64,000 bases of DNA. It comes from Otis tarda. Taxonomy: Eukaryota; Chordata; Aves; Otidiformes; Otididae. Both the position numbers and the translations under genes were made by a program. Shown one piece after another: positions 27,501 to 39,600 of this stretch. How positions within the stretch are numbered: position 1 is the first letter of the stretch; each line of letters starts with the position of its first letter. Below the pieces are notes generated by a model. It ran no database searches, had not been told where the DNA came from, and was given only the letters and a program-made list of their open reading frames with translations. The DNA is taken from assembly GCA_026413225.1 (NCBI GenBank), contig JAPMTP010000076.1:1-64000 (forward strand). The letters run 5' to 3'.

Positions 27501-29495
27501 CCAGCTGCACCGGGGCGCTCCCTGAAAAAAAACCCCCGAAAAATCCCGAACCTTGGATGATTGCTCCCACACGAAAAGTGCCAGCCACTCAAGCTCTTGC
27601 TGCCCCTCAGCGGCCATTGGCTGTCCACCTACCGCACCACAGACATTGGGGCTCCGGTATTTCCCTGACGAACAGGGCTTCGACGTATACCACCAGCTGC
27701 ACCTGGGCGCTCCCTGAAAAAAAACACCAAAAAATCACGAACGTCGGACCATTGCTCCCACACCAAAAGGGCCAGACACTCAAGCTCTTGCTGCTCCTCA
27801 GCGGCCATTAGCAGCGCACCTACAGCAGCACAGACATTGGGGCTCCGGGCTTTCCCTGACGAACAGGGCTTCGACGTTTACCACCAGCTGCACCGGGGCC
27901 CCCTGAAAAAAACCCCGAAAAATCACGAACGTCAGACGATTGCTCCCACACCAAAAGGGCCAGCCACTCAAGCTCTTGCTGCTCCTCAGCAGCCATTGGC
28001 AGCGCACCTACAGCAGCACAGACATTGGGGCTCCGGGCTTTCCCTGACGAACAGGGCTTCGAAGTTTACCACCAGCTGCACGAGGGCGCCCCCTGAATTA
28101 AACCCCCGAATAATACCGAAACTTGGATGATTGCTCCCACACCAAAAGTGCCAGCCACTCAATCTCGTGCTGCCCCTCAGCGGCCATTGGCAGTGCACCT
28201 ACAGCAGCACAGACATTGGGTCTCCGGGCTTTCCCTGACGAACAGGGCTTCGACGTTTACCACCAGCTGCACGTGGGCGCTCTCGGAAAAAAAACCCCGA
28301 AAAATCACGAACGTCGGACGATTGCTCCCACACCAAAAGTGCCAGCCACTCAAGCTCTTGCTGCTCCTCAGCAGCCATTGGCAGCGCACCTACAGCAGCA
28401 CAGACATTGGGGCTCCGGGCTTTCCCTGACAAACAGGGCTTCCACGTTTACCACCAGCTGCAGCATGGAGCTAACTGAAAAAAACGCTGAAAAATCATGA
28501 ACGTCGGACGATTACTCCCACAACAGAAGTGCCAGCCACTCAAGCTCTTTATGCTCCTCAGCGGCCATTGGCAGTGCACCTACAGCAGCACAGACATTGG
28601 GGCTCCGGGCTTTCCCTGACGAACAGGGCTTCGAAGTTTACCACCAGCTGCACGAGGGCGCCCCCTGAAAAAAACCCCGAAAAATCCCGAACCTTGGATG
28701 ATTGCTCCCACACCAAAAGTGCCACACACTCAAGCTCTTGCTGCCCCTCAGCGGCCATTGGCAGCGCACCTACAGCAGCACAGACTTTGGGGCTCCGGGC
28801 TTTCCCTGACGAACAGGGCTTCGACGTTTACCACCAGCTGCACGTTGGAGCTCACTGAAAAAAAAACTCGAAAAATCACGAACGTCGGACGATTGCTCCC
28901 ACACCAAAAGTGCCAGCCACTCAAGCTCTTGCTGCTCCTCAGCGGCCATTGGCAGCGCACCTACAGCAGCACAGAAACTGGGGCTCCGGGCTTTATCTGG
29001 CGAACAGGGCTTCGACGTTTACCACCAGCTACACGTGGGCGCCCACTGAAATAAACCACAAAAATCACGAACGTCAGACGATTGCTCCCGCACCAAAAGT
29101 GCCAGCAACTCAAGCTCTTGCTGCTCCTCAGCGGCCATTTGCAGCGCACCTACAGCAGCACAGACATTGGGGCTCCGGGCTTTCCCTGACGAACTGGGCT
29201 TTGACGTATACCACCAGCTGCACGAGGGCGCTCACTTAAAAAAACCTCGAAAAATCACGAAGGTCGGAACATTGCTCCCACACCAAATGTGCCAGCCACT
29301 CAAGCTCTTGCTGCTCCTCAGCGGCCATTGGCAGCGCACCTACAGCAGCACAGACACTGGGGCTCCGGGCTTTCCATGACGAACAGGGCTTCGCCGTTTA
29401 CCACCAGCTGCACCAGGGCATCCCCTGAAAATAACCCTGAAGAATCACGAACGTCGGACGATTGCTCCACACCAAAAGTGCCAGCCACTCAAGCT
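24541..29495. repeat. ~26-monomer block, edition II of 18.84-24.54 kb
   Basis: This repeats the monomer succession of the preceding block with about four monomers missing in its middle. Rare markers recur at fixed offsets: CGAAATATTGTTGAACG near 25052, CGTAAGACC at 25456, TCAATCTCGTGCTG near 28160, GCATGGAGCTAACTG near 28463, and TTTATCTGGCG near 28992. Over 26.29-29.49 kb the match to edition I looks nearly base-perfect, and many of the differences are A-tract length. The pair is best explained by a recent tandem duplication or unequal exchange inside the array. Confidence 0.85.
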
Positions 29496-30770
29496 CTTGC
29501 AGCTCCTCAGCGGCCATTGGTAGCGCACCTACAGCAGCACAGACATTGGGGCTCCGGGCTTTCCCTCACGAACAGGGCTTCGATGTTTACCACCAGCTGC
29601 ACCAGGGCGCTCCCGGAAAAAAAACCCCAAAAAATTCCAAACGTCAGACGATTGCTCCCACACCAAAAGTGCCAGCCACTCAAGCTCTTGCAGCTCCACA
29701 GCGGCCATTGGCAGCGCACCTACAGCAGCACAGAAACTGGGGCTCCGGGCTTTATCTGGCGAACAGGGCTTCGACGTTTACCACCAGCTACACGTGGGCG
29801 CCCACTGAAAAAAACCACAAAAATCACGAACGTCAGACGATTGCTCCCGCACCAAAAGTGCCAGCAACTCAAGCTCTTGCTGCTCCTCAGCGGCCATTTG
29901 CAGCGCACCTACAGCAGCACAGACATTGGGGCTCCGGGCTTTCCCTGACGAACTGGGCTTTGACGTATACCACCAGCTGCACGAGGGCGCTCACTTAAAA
30001 AAACCTCGAAAAATCACGAAGGTCGGAACATTGCTCCCACACCAAATGTGCCAGCCACTCAAGCTCTTGCTGCTCCTCAGCGGCCATTGGCAGCGCACCT
30101 ACAGCATCACAGACACTGGGGCTCCGGGCTTTCCATGACGAACAGGGGCTTCGCCGTTTACCACCAGCTGCACCAGGGCGTCCCCTGAAAATAACCCTGA
30201 AGAATCACGAACGTCGGACGATTGCTCCACACCAAAAGTGCCAGCCACTCAAGCTCTTGCTGCTCCTCAGCGGTCACTGGCAGCGCACCTACAGCAGCAC
30301 AGACTTTGGGGCTCCGGGCTTTCCCTGACGAACAGGGCTTCGACGTTTACCACCAGCTGCACGTTGGAGCTCACTGAAAAAAAAAACTCGAAAATCACGA
30401 ACGTCGGACGATTGCTCCCACACCAAAAGTGCCAGCCACTCAAGCTCTTGCTGCTCCTCAGCGGCCATTGGCAGCGCACCTACAGCAGCACAGAAACTGG
30501 GGCTCCGGGCTTTATCTGGCGAACAGGGCTTTGACGTTTACCACCAGCTACACGTGGGCGCCCACTGAAATAAACCACAAAAATCACGAACATCAGACGA
30601 TTGCTCCCGCACCAAAAGTGCCAGAAACTCAAGCTCTTGCTGCTCCTCAGCGGCCATTTGCAGTGCACCTACAGCATCACAGACACTGGGGCTCCGGGCT
30701 TTCCATGACGAACAGGGCTTCGCCGTTTACCACCAGCTGCACCAGGGCGTCCCCTGAAAATAACCCTGAA
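28749..30770. repeat. Four-monomer higher-order period (~759 bp)
   Basis: A set of four diagnosable monomers recurs: one with CAGACTTTGGGG and CACGTTGGAGCTCACTG, one with CAGAAACTGG and TTTATCTGGCG, one with GAACTGGGCTTTGACG and CACGAGGGCGCTCACTT, and one with CAGACACTGG, CCATGACG and TTCGCCGTTT. The second type starts at equivalent points near 28961, 29720 and 30480, spacings of 759 and 760 bp. The first member is replaced by a CTCACGAACAGGG / GATGTTT monomer in the middle repeat, and the third member is missing from the last. The same quartet occurs singly near 23.8-24.5 kb. Confidence 0.8.
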
Positions 30771-33700
30771 GAATCACGAACGTCGGACAATTGCTCCACA
30801 CCAAAAGTGCCAGCCACTCAAGCTCTTGCTGCTCCTCAGCGGTCACTGGCAGCGCACCTACAGCAGCACAGACATTGGGGCTCCGGGCTTTCCCTGACAA
30901 ACAGGGCTTCGATATTTACCACCAGCTGCACCAGGGCGCTCCCTTAAAAAAAACCCCAAAAAATTCCAAACGTCAGACGATTGCTCCCACACCAAAAGTG
31001 CCAGCCACTCAAGCTCTTGCTGCTCCTCAGCGGCCATTGGTAGCGCACCTACAGCAGCACAGACATTGGGGCTCCGGGCTTTCCCTGACGAACAGGGCTT
31101 CGACGTTTACCACCCGCAACACGTGGGCGACCCCTGAAAAAAAAACCCGAGAAATCACGAACGTCGGACCATTGCTCCCACACCAAAAGTGCCAGCCACT
31201 CAAGCTCTTGCTGCTCCTCAGCGGCCGTTGGCGGCGCACCTACAGCAGCACAGACATTGGGGCTCCGGGCTTTCCCTGACGAAAAGGGCTTCGCCGTTTA
31301 CCACCAGCTGCACCAGGGCGTCTCCTGAAAATAACCCTGAAGAATCACGAACGTCGGACGATTGCTCCACACCAAAAGTGCCAGCCACTCAAGCTCTTGC
31401 TGCTCCTCAGCGGTCACTGGCAGCGCACCTACAGCAGCACAGACTTTGGGGCTCCGGGCTTTCCCTGACGAACAGGGCTTCGACGTTTACCACCAGCTGC
31501 ACCGGGGCCCCCCTGAAAAAAAACCCCGAAAAATCACGAACGTCAGACGATTGCTCCCACACCAAAAGGGCCAGCCACTCAAGCTCTTGCTGCTCCTCAG
31601 CGGTCATTGGCAGCGCACCTACAGCAGCACAGACATTGGGGCTCCGGGCTTTCCCTGATGAACAGGGCTTCGACGTTTACCACCAGCTGCACGAGGGCGC
31701 CCCCTGAAAAAAACCCCGAATAATCACGAAACTTGGATGATTGCTCCCACACCAAAAGTGCCAGCCACTCAAGCTCTTGCTGCTCCTCAGCGGCCATTGG
31801 CAGTGCACCTACAGCAGCACAGACATTGGGGCTCCGGGCTTTCCCTGACGAACAGGGCTTCGAAGTTTACCACCAGCTGCACGTGGGCGCTCTCGGAAAA
31901 AAAAACCCCGAAAAATCACGAACGTCGGACGATTGCTCCCACACCAGAAGTGCCAGCCACTCAAGCTCTTGCTGCTCCTCAGCAGCCATTGGCAGCGCAC
32001 CTACAGCAGCACAGACATTGGGGCTCCGGGCTTTCCCTGACAAACAGGGCTTCCACGTTTACCACCAGCTGCAGCATGGAGCTAACTGAAAAAAACGCCG
32101 AAAAATCACGAACGTCGGACGATTACTCCCACAACAGAAGTGCCAGCCACTCAAGCTCTTTATGCTCCTCAGCGGCCATTGGCAGTGCACCTACAGCAGC
32201 ACAGACATTGGGGCTCCGGGCTTTCCCTGACGAACAGGGCTTCGAAGTTTACCACCAGCTGCACGAGGGCGCCCCCTGAAAAAAACCCCCGAAAAATCCC
32301 GAACCTTGGATGATTGCTCCCACACCAAAAGTGCCACACACTCAAGCTCTTGCTGCCCCTCAGCGGCCATTGGCAGCGCATCTACAGCAGCACAGACTTT
32401 GGGGCTCCGGGCTTTCCCTGACGAACAGGGCTTCGACGTTTACCACCAGCAACACGTGGGCGACCCCTGAAAAAAAAACCCGAGAAATCACGAACGTCGG
32501 ACGATTGCTCCCACACCAAAAGTGCCAGCCACTCAAGCTCTTGCTGCTCCTCAGCGGCCGTTGGCAGCGCACCTACAGCAGCACAGACATTGGGGCTCCG
32601 GGCTTTCCATGACGAACAGGGCTTCGCCGTTTACCACCAGCTGCACCAGGGCGTCTCCTGAAAATAACCCTGAAGAATCACGAACGTCGGACGATTGCTC
32701 CACACCAAAAGTGCCAGCCACTCAAGCTCTTGCTGCTCCTCAGCGGTCACTGGCAGCGCACCTACAGCAGCACAGACTTTGGGGCTCCGGGCTTTCCCTG
32801 ACGAACAGGGCTTCGACGTTTACCACCAGCTGCACGTTGGAGCTCACTGAAAAAAACTCGAAAAATCACGAACGTCAGACGATTGCTCCCACACCAAAAG
32901 TGCCAGCCACTCAAGCTCTTGCTGCTCCTCAGCGGCCATTGGCAGTGCACCTACAGCAGCAAAGACATTGGGGCTCCGGGCTTTCCCTGACGAACAGGGC
33001 TTCAACGTATACCACCAGCTGCACCTGGGCGACCCTGAAAAAAAAACTCGAAAAATCACGAACGTCGGACCATTGCTCTCACACCAAAAGTGCCAGCCAC
33101 TCAAGCTCTTGCTGCTCCTCAGCGGTCATTGGCAGCGCACCTACAGCAGCACAGACATTGGGGCTCCGGCGTTTCCCTGATGAACAGGGCTTCGACGTAT
33201 ACCACCAGCTGCAACATGGAGCTCACTGAAAAAAACCCCGAAAAATCACGAACGTCGGACCATTGCTCCCACACCAAAAGTGCCAGCCACTCAAGCTCTT
33301 GCTGCTCCTCAGCGGCCATTGGCAGTACACCTACAGCACCACAGACATTGGGGCTCCGGGCTTTCCCTGACGAACAGGGCTTCGACGTATACCACCAGCT
33401 GCACCGGGGCGCTCCCTGAAAAAAACCCCGAAAAATCACGAACCTTGGATGATTGCTCCCACACCAAAAGTGCCAGCCACTCAAGCTCTTGCTGCCCCTC
33501 AGCGGCCATTGGCTGTCCACCTACAGCAGCACAGACATTGGGGCTCCGGGCTTTCCCTGACGAACAGGGCTTCGACGTATACCACCAGCTGCACCAGGGC
33601 GCTCTCGGAAAAAAAACCCGAAAAATCACGAACGTCGGACCATTGCTCCCACACCAGAAGTGCCAGCCACTCAAGCTCTTGCTGCTCCTCAGCAGCCATT

Positions 33701-34900
33701 GGCAGCGCACCTACAGCAGCACAGACATTGGGGCTCCGGGCTTTCCCTGACAAACAGGGCTTCCACGTTTACCACCAGCTGCAGCATGGAGCTAACTGAA
33801 AAAAACGCCGAAAAATCACGAACGTCGGACGATTGCTCCCACAACAGAAGTGCCAGCCACTCAAGCTCTTTATGCTCCTCAGCGGCCATTGGCAGTGCAC
33901 CTACAGCAGCACAGACATTGGGGCTCCGGGCTTTCCCTGACGAACAGGGCTTCGACGTTTACCACCAGCTGCACGAGGGCGCCCACTGAAAAAAACCCCC
34001 GAAAAATCACGAACCTTGGATGATTGCTCCCACACGAAAAGTGCCAGCCACTCAAGCTCTTGCTGCCCCTCAGCGGCCATTGGCAGTGCACCTACAGCAG
34101 CACAGACATTGGGGCTCCAGGCTTTCCATGACGAACAGGGCTTCGACGTTTACCACCAGCTGCACCAGGGCGTCCCCTGAAAATAACCCAGAAGAATCAC
34201 GAACGTCGGACGATTGCTCCACACCAAAAGTGCCAGCCACTCAAGCTCTTGCTGCTCCTCAGCGGCCACTGGCAGCGCACCTACAGCAGCACAGACATGG
34301 GGGTTCCGGGCTTTCCCTGGCGAACAGGGCTTCGATGTTTACCACCAGCTGCACCAGGGCGCTCCCTGAAAAAAAACCCCGAAAAATTCCAAACGTCAGA
34401 CCATTGCTCCCACACCAAAAGTGCCAGCCACTCAAGCTCTTGCTGCTCCTCAGCGGACATTGGCAGTGCACCTACAGCAGCACAGACATTGGGGCTCCGG
34501 CCTTTCCCTGACGAACAGGGCTTCGACGTATACCACCAGCTGCACCTGAGCGCTACCCCTGAAAAAAACTCGAAAAATCACGAACGTCGGACCATTGCTC
34601 TCACACCAAAAGTGCCAGCCACTCAAGCTCTTGCTGCTCCTCAGCGGCCATTGGCAGCGCACCTACAGCAGCACAGACATTGGGGCTCCGGGCTTTCCCT
34701 GATGAACAGGGCTTCGACGTATACCACCAGCTGCAACATGGAGCTCACTGAAAAAAACCCCCTAAAAATCACGAACGTCGGACGATTGCTCCCACACCAA
34801 AAGTGCCAGCCACTCAAGCTCTTGCTGCTCCTCAGCGGCCATTGTCAGCGCACCTACAGCAGCACAAACATTGGGGCTCCGGGCTTTCCCTGACGAATAG
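30771..34900. repeat. Mixed satellite monomers, no single higher-order period
   Basis: Monomer types of the 21-29 kb blocks reappear in changed order. The GCATGGAGCTAACTG monomer and its partner with CACAACAGAAGTGCC and CTCTTTATGCTCC occur near 32075-32160 and again near 33785-33870, about 1.71 kb or nine monomers apart. CCGCAACACGTGGGCGACC and AGCAACACGTGGGCGACC variants occur at 31115 and 32448. Base quality looks high: spacing is close to 191 bp and there are few private indels. Confidence 0.7.
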
Positions 34901-37900
34901 GGCTTCGACGTATACCACCAGCTGCACGTGGGCGCCCCCTGAAAAAAAAAAACCCCGAAAAATCACAAACGTCGGACCATTGCTCCCACACCAGAAGTGC
35001 CAGCCACTCAAGCTCTTGCTGCTCCTCAGTGGCCATTGGCAGCGCACCTACAGCAGCACAGACATTGGGGCTCCGGGCTTTCCCTGACGAACAGGGCTTA
35101 GACGTTTACCACCAGCTGCACTTGGGCGCTCCCGGAAAAAAAACCCCAAAAAATCACGAACGTAAGACCATTGCTCCCACACCAAAAGGGCCAGCCACTC
35201 AAGCTCTTGCTGCTCCTCAGCGGCCATTGGCAGCGCACGTACAGCAGCACAGACATTGGGGCTCCGGGCTTTCCCTGACGAACAGGGCTTCGACGTTTAC
35301 CACCAGCTGCATTTGGGCGCTCCATGAAAAAAAAACACAAAAAATCACGAACGTCGGACCATTGCTCCCACACCAAAAGTGCCAGCCACTCAAGCTCTTG
35401 CTGCTCCTCAGCGGCCATTGGCAGCGCACCTACAGCAGCACAGACATTGGGGCTCCAGGCTTTCCCTGACGAACAGGGCTTTGACGTATACCACCAGCTG
35501 CACGTGGGCGCCCACTGAAAAATAAACCCCGAAAAATCACGAACGTCGGACCATTGCTCCCACACCAAAAGGGCCAGCCACTCAAGCTCTTGCTGCTCCT
35601 CAGCGGCCATTGGCAGCGCACCTACAGCAGCACAGACATTGGGGCTCCGGGCTTTCCCTGACGAACAGGGCTTCCACGTTTACCACCAGCTACACGTGTT
35701 AGCACCCTGAAAATAAAACCCCGAAAAATCACGAACGTCGGACCATTGCTCCCACACCAAAAGTGCCAGCCACTCAAGCTCTTTTTGCTCCTCAGCAGCC
35801 ATTGGCAGCGCACCTACAGCAGCACAGACATTGGGGCTCCGGGCTTTCCCTGACGAACAGGGCTTCGACGTTTACCACCAGCTGTAACAGGGCGCTCACT
35901 GAAAAAAACCCCAGAAAATCACGAACGTCGGACGATTGCTCCCACACGAAAAGTGCCAGCCACTCAAGCTCTTGCTGCTCCTCAGCGGCCATTGGCAGCG
36001 CACCTACAGCAGCACAGACATTGGGGCTCCGGGCTTTCCCTGACGAACAGGGCTTCGAAGTTTACCACCAGCTACACGTGGGCGCCCCCTGAAAAAAACC
36101 ACAAAAATCACGAACGTCAGACCATTGCTCTCACACCAAAAGTGCCAGCAACTCAAGCTCTTGCTGCTCCTCAGCGGCCATTGGCAGCGCACCTACAGCA
36201 GCACAGACATTGGGGCTCCGGGCTTTCCCTGACGAACTGGGCTTCGACGTATACCACCAGCTGCACGAGGGCGCTCACTGAAAAAAACCTCGAAAAATCA
36301 CGAACGTCGGAACATTGCTCCCACACCAAATGTGCCAGCCACTCAAGCTCTTGCTGCTCCTCAGCGGCCATTGGCAGCGCACCTACAGCAGCACAGACAT
36401 TGGGGCTCCGGGCTTTCCATGACGAACAGGGCTTCGCCGTTTACCACCAGCTGCACCAGGGCGTCTCCTGAAAATAACCCTGAAGAATCACGAACGTCAG
36501 ACGATTGCTCCACACCAAAAGTGCCAGCCACTCAAGCTCTTGATGCTCCTCAGCGGTCACTGGCAGCGCACCTACAGCAGCACAGACTTTGGGGCTCCGG
36601 GCTTTCCCTGACGAACAGGGCTTCAACGTTTACCACCAGCTGCACTTGGGCGCTCACTGAAAAAAACCACAAAAATCACGAACGTCAGACGATTGCTCCC
36701 ACACCAAAAGTGCCAGCCACTCAAGCTCTTGCTGCTCCTCAGCGGCCATTGGTAGCGCACCTACAGCAGCACAGACATTGGGGCTCCGGGCTTTCCCTGA
36801 CGAACAGGGCTTCGACGTTTACCACCAGCAACACGTGGGCGACCCCTGAAAAAAAAACCCGAGAAATCACGAACGTCGGACGATTGCTCCACACCAAAAG
36901 TGCCAGCCACTCAAGCTCTTGCTGCTCCTCAGCGGTCACTGGCAGCGCACCTACAGCAGCACAGACATTGGGGCTCCGGGCTTTCCCTGACGAACAGGGC
37001 TTCGACGTTTACCACCAGCTGCACGTTGGAGCTCACTGAAAAAAAAAACTCGAAAAATCACGAACGTCGAACGATTGCTCCCACACCAAAAGTGCCAGCC
37101 ACTCAAGCTCTTGCTGCTCCTCAGCGGCCATTGGCAGTGCACCTACAGCAGCACAGACATTGGGGCTCCGGCCTTTCCCTGACGAACAGGGCTTCGACGT
37201 TTACCACGAGCTGCACCTGGGCTACCCCTGAAAAAAAAACTCGAAAAATCACGAACGTCGGACCATTGCTCTCACACCAAAAGTGCCAGCCACTCAAGCT
37301 CTTGCTGCTCCTCAGCGGCCATTGGCAGCGCACCTACCGCAGCACAGACATTGGGGCTCCGGGGTTTCCCTGATGAACAGGGCTTCGACGTATACCACCA
37401 GCTGCAACATGGAGCTCACTGAAAAAAACCCCGAAAAATCACAAAACGTCAGACGATTGCTCCCACACCAAAAGTGCCAGCCACTCAAGCTCTTGCTGCT
37501 CCTCAGCGGCCATTGTCAGCGCACCTACCGCACCACAAACATTGGGGCTCCGGTATTTCCCTGACGAATAGGGCTTCGACGTATACCACCAGCTGCACGT
37601 GGGCGCCCCTGAAAAAAACCCCGAGAAATCACAAACGTCGGACGATTGCTCCCACACCAGAAGTGCCAGCCACTCAAGCTCTTGCTGCTCCTCAGCGGCC
37701 ATTGGCAGCGCACCTACAGCAGCACAGACATTGGGGCTCCGGGCTTTCCCTGACGAACAGGGCTTAGACGTTTACCACCAGCTGCACTTGGGCGCTCCCG
37801 GAAAAAAAACCCCAAAAAATCACGAACGTAAGACCATTGCTCCCACACCAAAAGGGCCAGCCACTCAAGCTCTTGCTGCTCCTCAGCGGCCATTGGCACT

Positions 37901-39600
37901 CCACCTACAGCAGCACAGACATTGGGGCTCCGGGCTTTCCCTGACGAACAGGGCTTAGACATTTACCACCAGCTGCATTTGGGCGCTCCATGAAAAAAAA
38001 ACACAAAAAATCACGAACGTCGGACCATTGCTCCCACACCAAAAGTGCCAGCCACTCAAGCTCTTGCTGCTCCTCAGCGGCCATTGGCAGTACACCTACC
38101 GCACCACAGACATTGGGGCTCCGGTATTTCCCTGACGAATAGGGCTTCGACGTATACCACCAGCTGCACCGGGCGCTCCCTGAAAAAAACCTCCGAAAAA
38201 TCCCGAACCTTGGATGATTGCTCCCACACGAAAAGTGCCAGCCACTCAAGCTCTTGCTGCCCTCAGCGGCCATTGGCTGTCCACCTACCGCACCACAGAC
38301 ATTGGGGCTCCGGTATTTCCCTGACGAACAGGGCTTCGACGTATACCACCAGCTGCACCTGGGCGCTCCCTGAAAAAACACCAAAAAATCACGAACGTCG
38401 GACCATTGCTCCCACACCAAAAGGGCCAGACACTCAAGCTCTTGCTGCTCCTCAGCGGCCATTAGCAGCGCACCTACAGCAGCACAGACATTGGGGCTCC
38501 GGGCTTTCCCTGACGAACAGGGCTTCGACGTTTACCACCAGCTGCACCAGGGCCCCCCTGAAAAAAACCCCGAAAAATCACAAACGTCAGACGATTGCTC
38601 CCACACCAAAAGGGCCAGCCACTCAAGCTCTTGCTGCTCCTCAGCGGTCATTGGCAGTGCACCTACAGCAGCACAGACATTGGGGCTCCGGGCTTTCCCT
38701 GACGAACAGGGCTTCGAAGTTTACCACCAGCTACACGAGGGCGCCCCCTGAAAAAAACCCCCGAATAATCCCGAAACTTGGGTGATTGCTCCCACACCAA
38801 AAGTGCCAGCCACTCAATCTCGTGCTGCCCCTCAGCGGCCATTGGCAGTGCACCTACAACAGCACAGACATTGGGTCTCCGGGCTTTCCCTGACGAACAG
38901 GGCTTCGACGTTTACCACCAGCTGCACGTGGGCGCTCTCGGAAAAAAACCCCGAAAAATCACGAACGTTGGACGATTGCTCCCACAACAGAAGTGCCAGC
39001 CACTCAAGCTCTTTATGCTCCTCAGCGGCCATTGGCAGTGCACCTACAGCAGCACAGACATTGGGGCTCCGGGCTTTCCCTGACGAACAGGGCTTCGAAG
39101 TTTACCACTAGCTGCACGAGGGCGCCCCCTGAAAAAAACCCCCGAAATATCCCGAACCTTGGATGATTGCTCCCACACGAAAAGTGCCACACACTCAAGC
39201 TCTTGCTGCCCCTCAGCGGCCATTGGCAGTGCACCTACAGCAGCACAGACATTGGGGCTCCAGGCTCTCCATGACGAACAGGGCTTCGACTTTTACCACC
39301 AGCTGCACCAGGGCGTCCCCTGAAAATAACCCTGAAGAATCACGAACGTCGGACGATTGCTCCACACCAAAAGTGCCAGCCACTCAAGCTCTTGCTGCTC
39401 CTCAGCGGTCACTGGCAGCGCACCTACAGCAGCACAGACATTGGGGCTCCGGGCTTTCCCTGGCGAACAGGGCTTCGACGTTTACCACCAGCTGCACCAG
39501 GGCGCTCCCTGAAAAAAAAACCCCGAAAAATCACGAACGTCGGACGATTGCTCCCACACCAAAAGTGCCAGCCACTCAAGCTCTTGCTGCTCCTCAGCGG
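34901..39600. repeat. Return of the 19.5-24 kb monomer order
   Basis: From about 34.9 kb the succession seen from about 19.5 kb returns. A CGTAAGACC monomer at 35161 lies 15,438 bp (81 monomers) from the one at 19723, and it is followed in both places by GCATTTGGGCGCTCCATG and CAGGCTTTCCCTG monomers. A second CGTAAGACC monomer at about 37828 begins another partial edition. That one joins a CCGGTATTTCCCTG pair near 38128 and 38312, then a TCAATCTCGTGCTG monomer near 38814. The order is therefore reused with internal losses rather than copied exactly. Confidence 0.75.
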
